A stretch of DNA of 64,000 nt, taken from Nymphaea colorata (Eukaryota; Streptophyta; Magnoliopsida; Nymphaeales; Nymphaeaceae). Numbering within the stretch: position 1 is the first letter of the stretch; every line of letters begins with the position of its first letter. The stretch is taken from positions 15,843,934 through 15,907,933 of the forward strand of contig NC_045138.2 in assembly GCF_008831285.2 (NCBI RefSeq), read 5' to 3'. This document shows, piece by piece, positions 14,634 to 25,262 of this stretch. A model generated the notes under the pieces. That model saw only the letters and a list, made by a program, of their open reading frames with translations. It was not told the origin of the DNA and made no database searches. The translations under genes and the position numbers were made by a program.

Positions 14634-15342
14634 TATAGATATATATAGACACACACACACAAAAAAAAATGGAAAAACGAGGGCCAGAAAACAGTTGCTT
14701 ACCAGCGGCCCATTGGCAACCCTGCTTCAACGCATGGACAGAATATTATTTAGATTATCCGTCTAAATAAGCTAGCATACCATTCACAAGCAAATACCTG
14801 TGTGCCATTTATGGGAATCCAGGTCACTAATAGAAGTAGGGCAACAACTTGGCCTCATGCTATTAGAGAAAGCCAAAGAATCAATGTATCGCCAGAAGTT
14901 CAACACTTCTCGTCTCAATTTCTATAATGATACTAGTGTTTGCATCAGCCATAGCTAGATATCTCAAAGAAAGAGGACCAACTTTTTTCAAGTTTTGGCA
15001 TGGGTTTGTCTCAGGTCAGCAATTATAATTAGGATTCTCATGAGCATCGCTCAATGTGCAACGTAAACTGAAGTTATGCTGCTCCTGAGAGGGTTCATGT
15101 CGGAGATTCCTCCAGACCCACTTGAGAAAATGCAGTCTGCAAAAACATGCCCCAGCGCACATAAAAGATGTGTTTCATTTCTCTGTTTTACCAAATTTTT
15201 GAGACTCAGCCCATGCAAATACCATTCCACCATCTATGGTCTAAAATTCTGCAGGTTAGCATCATCTGCCACAGTACCTGCTGGATTTGGTGTTAAATAA
15301 CACATTAGAAGGCGTCAACTTCTAGAACACCAGGGAAGAACT

Positions 15343-15450
15343 GCATCAAGCACCGGCAGGAATCGTGACTAGGTAGGTTAGAAGAAAAGCATGAGAGCAT
15401 CAGGCACCGGCAGGAATCGTGACTTAGGTAGGTTAGAAGAAAGGAAGGAG
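15343..15450. repeat. 54-bp tandem duplication
   Basis: Copies begin at 15343 and about 15397. Each contains caccggcaggaatcgtgact followed by aggtaggttagaagaaa. It lies in intergenic DNA about 630 bp beyond the SmG stop codon. Confidence 0.8.
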
Positions 15451-16083
15451 AAGATTAGGCACTAAGGTCTAAACAACCAGGAGACCACGACCATTCAAGT
15501 CCTGCAGGAATCAAATGCTAATGAATGTAGAGATTCAGGGCATCGCCATACGCTCGTCAGCCTTCAGATAGATAACTTACAACAGATCGTTAGTCCTATC
15601 GTAGCTTATGGAGAAAGTATAAAAAAAACAAACTACTAAATTAACTACTAATTTTAATATATCTTTCTGTATGAAATAGCACAGGATGGGCTGGCACACC
15701 TACACGTGCAGGCACGAATTGCAACCGACAAGCTGTATATATTATAGTATTCATATTCAAGACCGCTTAGATAAAACTACAAGAAGCAACGACGGCTCCT
15801 ACATCAAACCCATCAAAAGAGTGCACCACCACCAAGGAGCATAGAACATGAGTAATCTGAATATGAAACACGATAATCCGGGAAAAGATGGGAAAAAAAA
15901 AAAGAGCTGCATAAAAGCAGTGGCAACATCTGAAGCCATCTGTATAATACCAGGCAGCTAAATCTAAAACATTCTATAGGGTTAAAGCAAAGCTAAGACA
16001 GTTGGAAAGCTCTATCTACTCTGGTGTGGATGGCAGACAAAGATGCTTCATATAATCATATTACAGCTGCTTCGCCGGACCTA

Positions 16084-19000
16084 TCAACCCTTACTAACTG
16101 GTTCAAGAGCTTCAATCATCACTACACTGTTTCCTCTGATGACCTGCACAACCACACAATTAAATTAGTGAAGTTACCCAACCCCGACCAGATGGATACA
16201 GAATCCACTTGCTTCAACATGTGGCTATATCAAGATTGCTCATTTTCCCATTCAGTTTTATGAGGGAATAACTCCAGTATAGCAGAGGGTCTTCACTGGA
16301 GTTGGACCAGAACCTGGTCACTTCAGAAGCTGCAGATGAACTTTATTGATTTCAAGAATATTCTAAATTTTGGAGGAAAAGAAAAAGCAGAACACTTACC
16401 ACCATCCCTATCTCAGTCTTTTCATTGCCATTAACCTCCACAGTGTTGTCCACCACCAAATTCATAAACTGATCGAATCCACGAAGCGTGCCAACGACCA
16501 CTCTATTCGCGTTCAGTTTTACTGAACCAAAGAAATGCAGTTTAGAATCCAATAGAATAACCCCAAAGCGATTAAACACATTTTAGAAATTCTGGCAGCC
16601 CTCCAGGATGAGCCAAATAATATGTTATCATAAAGGTGCTGCTTTCCAGCCCATGCAAAAATCAGGAGAGTCTAAATATCTCTAACTGATTCCCACAGTT
16701 ATTTAAACACATTTATTTTGACTTATGAACCCTCAAATTTCTCAGGTTGTGATAGCTTAATCACATGTACAGAAAAACCAGCTACAACAAACAGAACTGA
16801 TGCAACCTGTGACTCGTGGCTGGTAATTACAGGTTAAGGTAAATATACTTTTGATCTTCCAATTGTAGATCACAAGCATGACTTTACATAATTTTCAGCA
16901 CACACAATTTATATAGCTACACAATAATGCGAAGATTAAACATGAAATTGCAACTCGCAGATTACACAAAATGTAGCACTTTCACTTATAAATTTTAAAT
17001 TTAAGATACACAAAATGTGTCATTTCACAGCGCACTAGCTACATGTTGGCACGTTAAGAAGATGTATGTCCCCAGAAATGTCTCAAAAACTGAAACACTG
17101 AGGAACAAAGATCACCAAAAAAGACAGAATAACACAACGAACAGTTAATATATTAAGACATTCAGGAAGATCAAACACAAAAAATCAAACTGTCGCAATA
17201 ACAATGCCAACATGACTATAGCTATCTGTCACAGGATTGACAAGCAAGCTTGCCAAGTAGCAAATAGAAAGAATTCCAAAAGGTGACTATAGAAAATCAG
17301 AAAAAAGGCTGTGTATCACGCCACAAAGAACTACAAGTCTGATGAAGGTGAATAGCAAACAGAGACCTTCATTACAAATTACAGGTAAATCCCATGAATA
17401 TTGAACCATTTAACAATCATAATCACAAATACAGTTGTCTAATTTTTATCTGCAAGGTTTTCCTTGGGTGTTAATTGGAAATTTGTTTCTCTCAGGTCCA
17501 AAGTTCAAAACCTATGTGTTAGAAAGAAATTTAGTCTGAGAATCTCAAGGAAAGGAAAATAAGAAATTATACAAAAATTAATGGAAAATTATGAAATATG
17601 AATTCTGTTACTATATTTTTATAAAAAAATATGGCAAAATTCAAAAAAGTTATTGAAATGTTAAAGACACAAAAGAAAGGTTGAAATAAAATGATATATA
17701 TGGCAATGCTATATCCATTACTCGTGTCAGAACCTTAATTTTTGTTTGCTCAGAAACATTGATTAAATCTTTAATGTTTGACAAGAAGAATTAGTAGGAC
17801 AGATAAAACTTGTCATTAAGCTTCTCAAGATCGATACAGCAACACAGAATTGGCTGGATTTAAGCATGCTACTTCTGATCTGGACCCAATGTTGACTGCC
17901 TAGGCAACTTAATCACACAGAGCGGATGAGTAGATGACAAAGTTGTAGGTGCCAAATGTGAAGCAAATACCATTCGGTTTCCATTCAGCAAAATAAAATT
18001 ATTAGTTGCTCTAGTCACAAATCTTAACATGACTAGGACAGAATCTTCTAACATATAATATTTGTCTAAGCAGTGAAATGTACATCTTTTCATTCACACT
18101 TTAAAACAAATGGATTATGTTACAAAATGGAGCTATGCATGAATTCCATGAGGAAGCGATTTCATCTCTCTTATGCATGTGTAATAACATGCAAGAAGCA
18201 CTGACCATATCAAAGAAGCATAACAGCATGATCAACAGCAACATTCTTTATTCAATATAAGCAGCCATATCCTAGCTAACCCACTCTCCTGGATGCTTGG
18301 ATGCACTTAACATCAGTGAAGATCATTTTCTAACCATATATCTATATGAAATAAAAAGAGGAAGGTGGTGGCGGTGGGCCTTGCACCATGACATGAAATG
18401 TCAAAAATGCTTTCAGCAAACAGAATACCAATTGACGCAACCAGCACATAAAAACTCCATCACTGAACTCGCATGACTTTGTACCTAAATACATTTTATT
18501 GGATACTTGGATGCGTTAGTGGCTGCTAGGCACAGCCACAGAAGATATGGAAGCATTGTGCACTTTCCAGTTTAACACAACGTTTGGTAGCTTCCACTCG
18601 TAACATTTTCAGCCACAACCAAGTGCCAGTTTTAGTCCATGCCCACACACGCTATACAGAAAACAGGGAAATTTTCAGAAACTAAGAGCATAGAGCACAT
18701 TGCACGGTTCGAGCAAGTCTCATCTTTTCCAAAACAAGTTAGGCATCTCAGCCACCAGTAAAGTAAAAGCACCGTTAAGAATCCAAGCATACGGTGCCAA
18801 TGGAAAGACTTGGGAAAAGAAGAAGACCACTGAAGACTTGAGAAGGAATCAAAGTGTAACGAAAGACTGGTAGGGGACTGAAAGAATAGCTCCAACCAGA
18901 AAGAAATGAAGAAATTGAGTTAATTAGTCGGACTCATGGCCCCGCGCTAAAGCTTGATGAAGAGGTTTGATGAGCCTGTCCGAGTTCAATGAAACAAAAT

Positions 19001-19345
19001 TTGGGTACCCATCTGAAGGAATTTAAGTTTCGGAGAAATCTGTCTCCCCTCAAGCTATATACCAAAAGTAGGAAATGGAACTGGGGTTTTTGTTACTCAC
19101 TGTGAAGCTTCTTGTCCATGTACCTGTCGAAATTTAGTAGAAATTAGAAGCAAACCCCAGACAAGAAAAAACCACAAAGATCCATACGACCTCAAAACTA
19201 ATGGCGAAAGAAAGCGGGACAAAAAGCCAAAAAACAGAAATAAGTTCCAAAAAAACTGTGTGTGCTTGTGTGTGTCAGTGTGTGTGCGAGAGAGAGAGAG
19301 AGAGGCTTACTTTTTGAGATCAGGGGGCTGGCCAGATTTGCTCAT
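16084..19345 (-). CDS. SNRPG: Small nuclear ribonucleoprotein G (SmG)
   Basis: Core Sm-ring subunit of the U1, U2, U4 and U5 snRNPs, acting in the nucleus in pre-mRNA splicing. Exons (minus): 19345-19311, 19123-19101, 16521-16400, 16143-16084. All have GT-AG borders, and the phases join to 79 residues (80 is usual). The N-terminus reads MSKSGQPPDLKKYMDKKLHI. The Sm1 motif follows, with GTLRGFDQFMNLVVD, and exon 4 supplies the Sm2 signature IRGNSVV. The last exon encodes only 19 residues plus a stop and was found by its Sm2 motif next to a good acceptor. In that exon VVMIEALEPV replaces the VVTVEALEPV I recall for plant SmG. Intron 2 is about 2.6 kb. The first exon lies in a GA-rich leader (repeats at 19289-19304 and 19375-19393). 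Confidence 0.95.
17440..17720. repeat. Possible diverged copy 3 of the dispersed repeat (SmG intron 2)
   Basis: This stretch resembles copies 1 and 2 at its left end (tttttatctgcaaggttttcc then tgggtgtta) and then decays into AT-rich sequence. It lies in the long SmG intron 2. The relationship is suggestive only. Confidence 0.3.
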
Positions 19346-20836
19346 GGTGGAAGATGATCAACAGACCCTCTATGCGAGAGAGAGAGAGAGAGAAAGAGAC
19401 CAGAGAAACCACTCCAATGTCAAAACCCTAAAGTGAGAGAAAACCCGTCCCTCCGCTTCTTCTTTTCCCTCCCCTCCCTCCAAAATTTGTTGGGCAGGAA
19501 GGAACGCTGGGGATGAAAAGCGGGTCGGGTACGGTTCCAGATCCAACGTCACCGGAAAAGAAGAGAGACCTTTTCGCAAGGGTCCGATCACGTACGCAAA
19601 CTTTTGAACCGACAGATTCATATCAAAAGTTTTTGAAAACCAGGTTTTGAAAATTTTGCCTTCAAAATCAGGTTTTTGAGTTCCATCAAAATTGGGTTTT
19701 CTTAAAACTCAATTTTAACAAAACCTGGTTTTGTTTTGTAAAAGGGAGTGGAAAACTGTTCTCAAGTTGTTCAAAAACCAAGCGTGTCACTCAAACAAAG
19801 AAACAGAGTTTGGGATGTTAAACGATAGAATTTGAAGCAGATATATTTTTAATCCTATTTACTTTTTCGGATGTTAAACGTAGAATTTGAAGCAGATATA
19901 TTTTTATTCATATTCACTTTTTCGGATGTTCATATATTTGAATTTGAATTCAGATTTTAATATGAACAAAGAAAAATCTATACTGTATCGCAATCTGAAT
20001 CCGAATCTAATATTTAAATTAATCTTTGAACCCAAATCGACTTTTTAAGAACTAAATTTCTAAAACACATTCGGTAGCGAATATTCACTTAAAACTAAAT
20101 CCAATGTGAATCTGAATCTACTGATCAATTTGAATCGGACTCAATTTCTTAATTAGATGTTAATTTGTTTACAAATCCAATTTCTTTTTAAGCAATTAGC
20201 TGAGCATATGTTTTGTGTTCTTGAGACAAGTTCATATTAAAAAATTTAAAAATGTCTCCCAAAATTCCTTTTTTTTTTTGTTGGAAATTGCTCCTGGTTA
20301 TCCTCTCTCGCAGGAACAATCTAATACCTTTTCACTACAAAAAGCCAGCCGGTTGATGAGCAGGAAACAAGGGAAAGAGATGAATATTTTACAACATCAA
20401 ACTCCACTAATAGAGATTACCAACAAACAGAAATCATGATCTCAGGATCTCGAGATTGCGACTTGCAAGTTAAACAAATCTGAGGCAATCTGGATGCACA
20501 AAATACCAAACTACAATAAAATCTTCAACCGTCAGTTTCTACTCCATAACTCATTCTTGATCTTCCCAGGTTTTGAGATAAACTGGTGCACTAACCTAAA
20601 AAGCCAGGTCGAGCAAGGGAACAGAGTCACACAGATCAATAACAGAGAGGTAATCACGAAATGGGAGTCGAGAATCATATTTAGACTCCAACAATCTGTG
20701 ATTTGCAGCAAAATCAAAAGCACAAACATCTGAAATACGTAAAATTACAGATCAAGAAATACAAAAACGAAACAGTCACAGCAGCAAGAGCAAACATGAA
20801 GAAAGAAACAGAAACATCGCAGCACAGCATTGCTGG
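19346..20836. other. Intergenic DNA between RALF and SmG
   Basis: The SmG 5' leader and promoter with GA repeats lies on the left. An AT-rich element-like stretch follows at about 19800-20200, containing a tandem pair of about 56 bp units (19813 and 19869). The right end probably includes the RALF 3' untranslated region. No gene is recognised. Confidence 0.55.
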
Positions 20837-21280
20837 CTAAGCTTCTCTTCTGCAGCGAGTGATGGAAGGGCAGCCTCTGCGGTAGGGCCTGACGGGACCC
20901 CTAGCCCGATAGCAGTTGTGGGTGTAGTAAGATCTGCCGGAGCGTGGTGGGCAGGGGATTCTGTTGGCCGAGAGAGCCCCATAGCTGATGTAGTAGTGCC
21001 GGAGGGATATCCACAACAGGGATCTCCTGCTGCCCAACTCGCCGCCGAACGGCATCTCATCGTCGGCGACGCCAAGCATCTCCTCCAACTCCGAGGTCGA
21101 CCACCCTATTGCCTCTGTTCCCATATCCAACCGCCCGTTCCCCACCACCATCTCCTCCTTATTTTCTTCCTCCTCGGTCGGCCTATGGTGCGACTGTTGC
21201 TTGGCGCGCACCATAGTGGATATGAAGCAAAGAGGCAGCAGGAGGAGGAGCAGGAAGGCGAGATTGGCGCCGGTAGCCAT
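20837..21280 (-). CDS. RALF34: RALF34-type rapid alkalinization factor precursor
   Basis: Precursor of a secreted peptide hormone. RALFs bind CrRLK1L receptor kinases (RALF34 binds THESEUS1) and LRX/LLG partners in the cell wall, causing alkalinization and altered growth. The single exon encodes 147 residues. A hydrophobic signal peptide covers about 1-26, followed by an acidic propeptide. A subtilase (S1P-type) cleavage motif RRSL lies at 85-88. The mature peptide carries the YISY receptor motif at 97-100 and four cysteines at 110, 123, 137 and 143. The stretch GALSANRIPCPPRSGRSYY and the NCYRARGP segment are specific to the RALF34 branch. The start ATG sits directly before the signal peptide. 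Subtilases occur elsewhere in the window, but S1P is a different type, so a link is not implied. Confidence 0.95.
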   Translation of the reverse strand: MATGANLAFLLLLLLPLCFISTMVRAKQQSHHRPTEEEENKEEMVVGNGRLDMGTEAIGWSTSELEEMLGVADDEMPFGGELGSRRSLLWISLRHYYISYGALSANRIPCPPRSGRSYYTHNCYRARGPVRPYRRGCPSITRCRREA

Positions 21281-22083
21281 GGCTGTGATGGCTGATGGAA
21301 GGCGAAGAGAGCTAACAGATTGGTGCCAGGTTAAGTATTGAGCACCGGGAGAAATGCACCTGAGATCAACTATTTTAACTCATGTTGGTACACTCTTCTC
21401 CATGCTTCTCTGTCACTCTGCGAGCTCTGCTTAGCTTCCTGTGTCTCCTTGGTGCTATAAGCATATGGAGCCCACATATAGCTTCTCATGAATCATGAGA
21501 GAGAGAGAGAGCACCGACACTCAGGGTGCATTCTCGGGCGATGGATTCCTCCATTGATATCATTAGAAAAGCTGTAATTCTACTGAATCAGTCGGTAGTA
21601 ATGAATGATGTTGATCAATACGTATATTTAAATAGAACTACTGTCTTTTTACTTTGAAAAGATTGCCGACATCAAGCTTTCCATTCTTCGTAGTTGTGCC
21701 TGTGTTGGTGAATTCAACTTTGGAAAGATCTCAAATCCTCTCCTCCCAGTTTTCTCACTTGAGATTCATGAATTTGAAGAATATTGAAGCTCTTAAATTA
21801 ATAGTTCTTAAATGAATAATTTGTTTCTCACAACGGATTCATGGTGAGCCAAGACCTAAGCTCGATCATTCAGACAAGTCGACTTCAAACTCTCTTGACA
21901 ACATGAAATTCATAAGAGCTTCATGGAAAAGCAACATGGGAGATAAAAGACTTTATGGAAGAAGTAAGAAACTCAATAAACTGAACTGAACTATTATGAC
22001 ATGCAATGTATTTCTAGGCGATAAAACCTAAAAAATGACAAGTTAATGATATCAAGATGATTGTATCTGATTTTCCTGAATTA

Positions 22084-22160
<77 letters not shown>
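21281..22160. other. RALF upstream region and microsatellite
   Basis: This covers the presumed RALF promoter and 5' leader on its left. Further right, AT-rich DNA ends in a long TA tract (22088-22162). No gene is seen. Confidence 0.55.

Positions 22161-22162
<2 letters not shown>
22088..22162. repeat. (TA)n microsatellite, about 37 units
   Basis: An uninterrupted TA tract abutting the left end of a MITE-like element. A shorter TA tract abuts the other end at 22571. Confidence 0.95.
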
Positions 22163-22164
<2 letters not shown>

Positions 22165-22571
22165 TGTCAATGTATCTGATTGTATCGTATCAGACTAAAC
22201 CATTATGAAAAAATCAGATATAGAAAAAAATTAAAATATGAAAGAAATCAAATCAAATTCAAATTTAAGAAATGACATTAGATCGGATTCGCACTCAAAT
22301 ATACACAAATATATTATCATTGTCGGATTTGCATTCGGATCAGGTTAAGTTTTAAATAAATATCATATATTCAATGCGCTTACATTTTGAAAGTCAGGCG
22401 AATTCGAATTCTGATGTGAATTCAAGTCAGATTCATATTGTGAAATTGGATTTAGATTCAAATTCCAATATGATTTTATTTATTCCATTAGAATCTGAAT
22501 ACATGAAAATCCAAAACATTGGATATGGTTAAGAGGACTTTAGATTTGAATATGATCCATTGACATCCCTA
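22161..22571. mobile_element. MITE-like element, copy M1
   Basis: 411 bp with terminal inverted repeats. The left end reads tagatgtcaatgtatctgat and the right end, reverse-complemented, reads tagggatgtcaatggatc. The interior is AT-rich, with repeated gattcaaattc-like words and no open frame of note. Both ends touch TA repeats, consistent with insertion at TA, but a target duplication cannot be distinguished from the repeat. A second copy lies at 26188-26614. Confidence 0.6.
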
Positions 22572-23008
22572 TATATATATATATATAGCCCTCCATATCT
22601 AAGTGATAACTGAAAATCCAACATGTATGCACTTGGACTCGATAATACCTTAGTGTTTCCAGAAAATGAAAGTCCAATTGCATTGACCCCTCAAACTGTT
22701 TGCCAAAACATCTATAAATAAATACGATGGTGTTGATCTTCATGAGAGACAATGGAAACCCAAGATGGAAAAGAACAATATCGAAACGGTTGACATGACC
22801 AGGACCATTTTGGAAAAAAATTTCTATAATCATCAGCCATTAATCAAAAATAGCTGATTAGGTAAGCATCATCATGAAAAAAAGCCTAAGTGTAAGCACT
22901 ACCAAAGAAAAAATCCCAATTAATTACTTGGTTATGCCACATAGTAGTACTTCTGGCACCGTCACGAAAGGAGGAGACAGTAACCGGCACTTCTGAGCAG
23001 AGGAGGAC

Positions 23009-25262
23009 ATGAAGAGGTTCTTCCATGGAAGGTGAGATCGGACTTCTGTGCGCAAGTTACTGCAACTCATGATCTCTGGAGAGGTGCCTTATGGGCAATC
23101 ACAAGGAAGGGGAGAACTGCTTCCAGAACAGCAACTGCGCTCAAGCCTTCCGTTGAAGGGAGAAGGGTTTAACCCTTCAACCAGCAAACTCCATGATCGC
23201 TTCACAGCTTGAAGTCGGTGTTCTAATCTGCCTTCTTTTCCTTCTTCTTGTAAAGCATGAAGAGGACCACACATATTTAAAGCATCTAGCGACATAAATC
23301 ATACAGCACAAAACGCTAGAATCCTTAGAGAGAGGTCAGAAATGGAAGAGTTGCAGTCGTTTGTGTGCTATACGCTGCACTCCATCCATTAATTTAAGCG
23401 ACGAACTTGGAAGAGTGCGTATAAGGTCACAGCTGCTCGTCTCCTGGGGCGCGCATTTTCAGATGAATGGTTTCTGACCCTTTGACCACTGTTGTTGAAT
23501 TCCTTTTGTCCATTACTTGAACTAGCAAATTGAAAATGTCGCATGCATGTGGAATTGTGGATGACTTAATCTCTCTTGGTTTCCAGTAAGGGGAAGTGTT
23601 GTTTGCATGATTCAATGGTGCCTCTGACTGGATAATGTATGCCAATCATGTCTGTGGTATTTTACTTACAGGAAAAACTTATACCGTTATACGATGTTTG
23701 AGAGACGCAAGAAAACTTAGTTCTGCAATGCTGCATCATCAAAAACCAAGTTACTGTGAGAATGACAACTATCTGATTTTCCCAGCTTTTTCAAAATACA
23801 TTTGCCAACTGCATTTTCCCAAACTGAGTTTAGGGAAAACTCAGTTTTGTCGTCTCCAAACACATTTTGAACTTGGTTGCTCTTTCTGGCCCTAGTTTGC
23901 CTCCAAGCCAATTATAAACTGGATTGAGGGCCTCATTAAACATGTCCCTGGAGGATGTTTCATTCGGGAACCCGGTGTTTTGCCAAGCGTAGGAGCCAAT
24001 GCCCACTGGAAACCGAGTCTCATGTTTTGATATGTGGGGCTTCCTCAGCCTGACGGCAACAGAGGAACTCTGGCCCTCAATTGCATCATACAACCAGTAA
24101 ACGATGGAAACCAGAAGTAGAAAAGCAATTGAAAATGCCACATGCTGATGAAAACAAGTTATAGGGATTAGGGAACAAGATTGGGAGACATGGTCTTGAC
24201 CTGACAGTTATAGGACTGGCGAACAAGCTTTAGAAAAGGAAAGCAGGATTTACTGGTGCATACGGCTTAATTTGGGCCTGAGATGCCAATGTTTGTCTGT
24301 AAGAAATCTTAGAACTGCATAACTACCAAGCACAAAACAAAAAGATAAAGAAGAACTTTCAAGAAGCAAAAGTTTCTCCCTATGCGTACTGGAACACCAT
24401 GATGATTGGTCACGACTTGTGTTTTCTTTTGATTCTTCAACAATGCATGCTTGATGGAACTCTGGCCCTCTATAATGAGTCTTTCTCCAGCTAACTTGGC
24501 TTTCTTTTGTTTTCCTTGTGCTCCTTCCTGAATCCAGAGGGCAGTGGTGGGATGAAATGAGGTCCTTGGCCAAGTTGAACAGAGTCCTTACCTATGATCA
24601 CGCCAACGATATCTCAGTCTTGCAAAATTACTTTCATGACGGTCCATAAATTTTCCTTACGCTTTTACGGAAAATTCAGCTCCGCCGCTTGAAATGAAGA
24701 TTAACTGGTATGAGGCTACCCATATGCGGTGGCCTAATTTTTTGAAGACATTCAGCTTTCGTTTTTTAACAAGGTTGAAGCCCCTGAATCCAAGGAAAGT
24801 GTTAGCCTGTCTTCTCTGTCGACTCTTATTCTGTAATTGTGAGCTTGTTTGCAGAGGAATGGTGAAGATGGAGCTCCATATCCCATAGATGTTGCAAATG
24901 GGTATCCGGTTTGACGTTGTCTGGATATTTGCTACTGCAAGGTATATTCTCTGTCAGAAGTTACAGCCTTCCTCTAATCATTCCATGCGAGACGAACTAG
25001 TTTTTACATGGAATTTAATTGGCTATTGACATGGTAATGGTGGGAGTGGTCGAATTGAATGAATCAGCAACTTTTTGATTTCCTTTTCTCGTAAATTTTT
25101 TTGGCGGACAGACTTGACTTCCGGTCCCTGAGGTTCTCAGGGTGGCACATAGACACTGAAGCCATAAACGAAACTTCATCCTCTCTAAGGAGGAGATTTC
25201 TCTTGCAGTTGTTGCCTTTGTTTCTGAAACTGCAAGCTTCGATGTTAGCAATGAACATGAAC
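23009..25262 (+). pseudogene. Decayed copy of the PI-PLC-X-like gene
   Basis: Blocks match the intact gene at 27911-33530 in order. The exon 1 start (about 23009) and its Cys-rich part (about 23090-23140) run into an exon 2 remnant near 23160-23220. Next come intron sequence (about 24400-24440), exon 5 (24538-24660), exon 6 (about 24857-24946) and exon 7 (about 25105-25262). Exons 3 and 4, with one catalytic histidine, are missing. In-frame stops occur in exon 5 (24558-24560) and exon 6 (24912-24914, where TGT for Cys became TGA). Introns are retained, so this is a genomic rather than a retro-duplicate. It spans about 2.25 kb against 5.6 kb for the intact gene. Confidence 0.85.
23830..24144 (-). 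other. Exon-like open frame inside the pseudogene, unrecognised
   Basis: An antisense open stretch of about 100 codons, preceded by a good acceptor-like site (tttcatcag) but no in-frame ATG. It encodes a hydrophobic segment (VAFSIAFLLLVSIVYWLYDA) followed by a polar part with RFPVGIGSYAWQNTGFPNET. It falls in a stretch of the pseudogene that I could not align to the intact gene. It could be a captured exon of another gene or chance. I do not recognise a family. Confidence 0.25.

Larger units (their letters stand above)
10828..16083. other. Intergenic region between SmG and RopGAP
   Basis: The part nearest 10828 is probably the RopGAP promoter and 5' untranslated region, with purine-rich stretches near 10840-10900. 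The rest holds no recognisable gene. Open frames near 11420-11988 have no domain. It contains a 36-bp tandem duplication (12147-12218), a CT/TA microsatellite (14554-14632) and a 54-bp tandem duplication (15343-15450). The right end includes the SmG 3' untranslated region. Confidence 0.6.
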
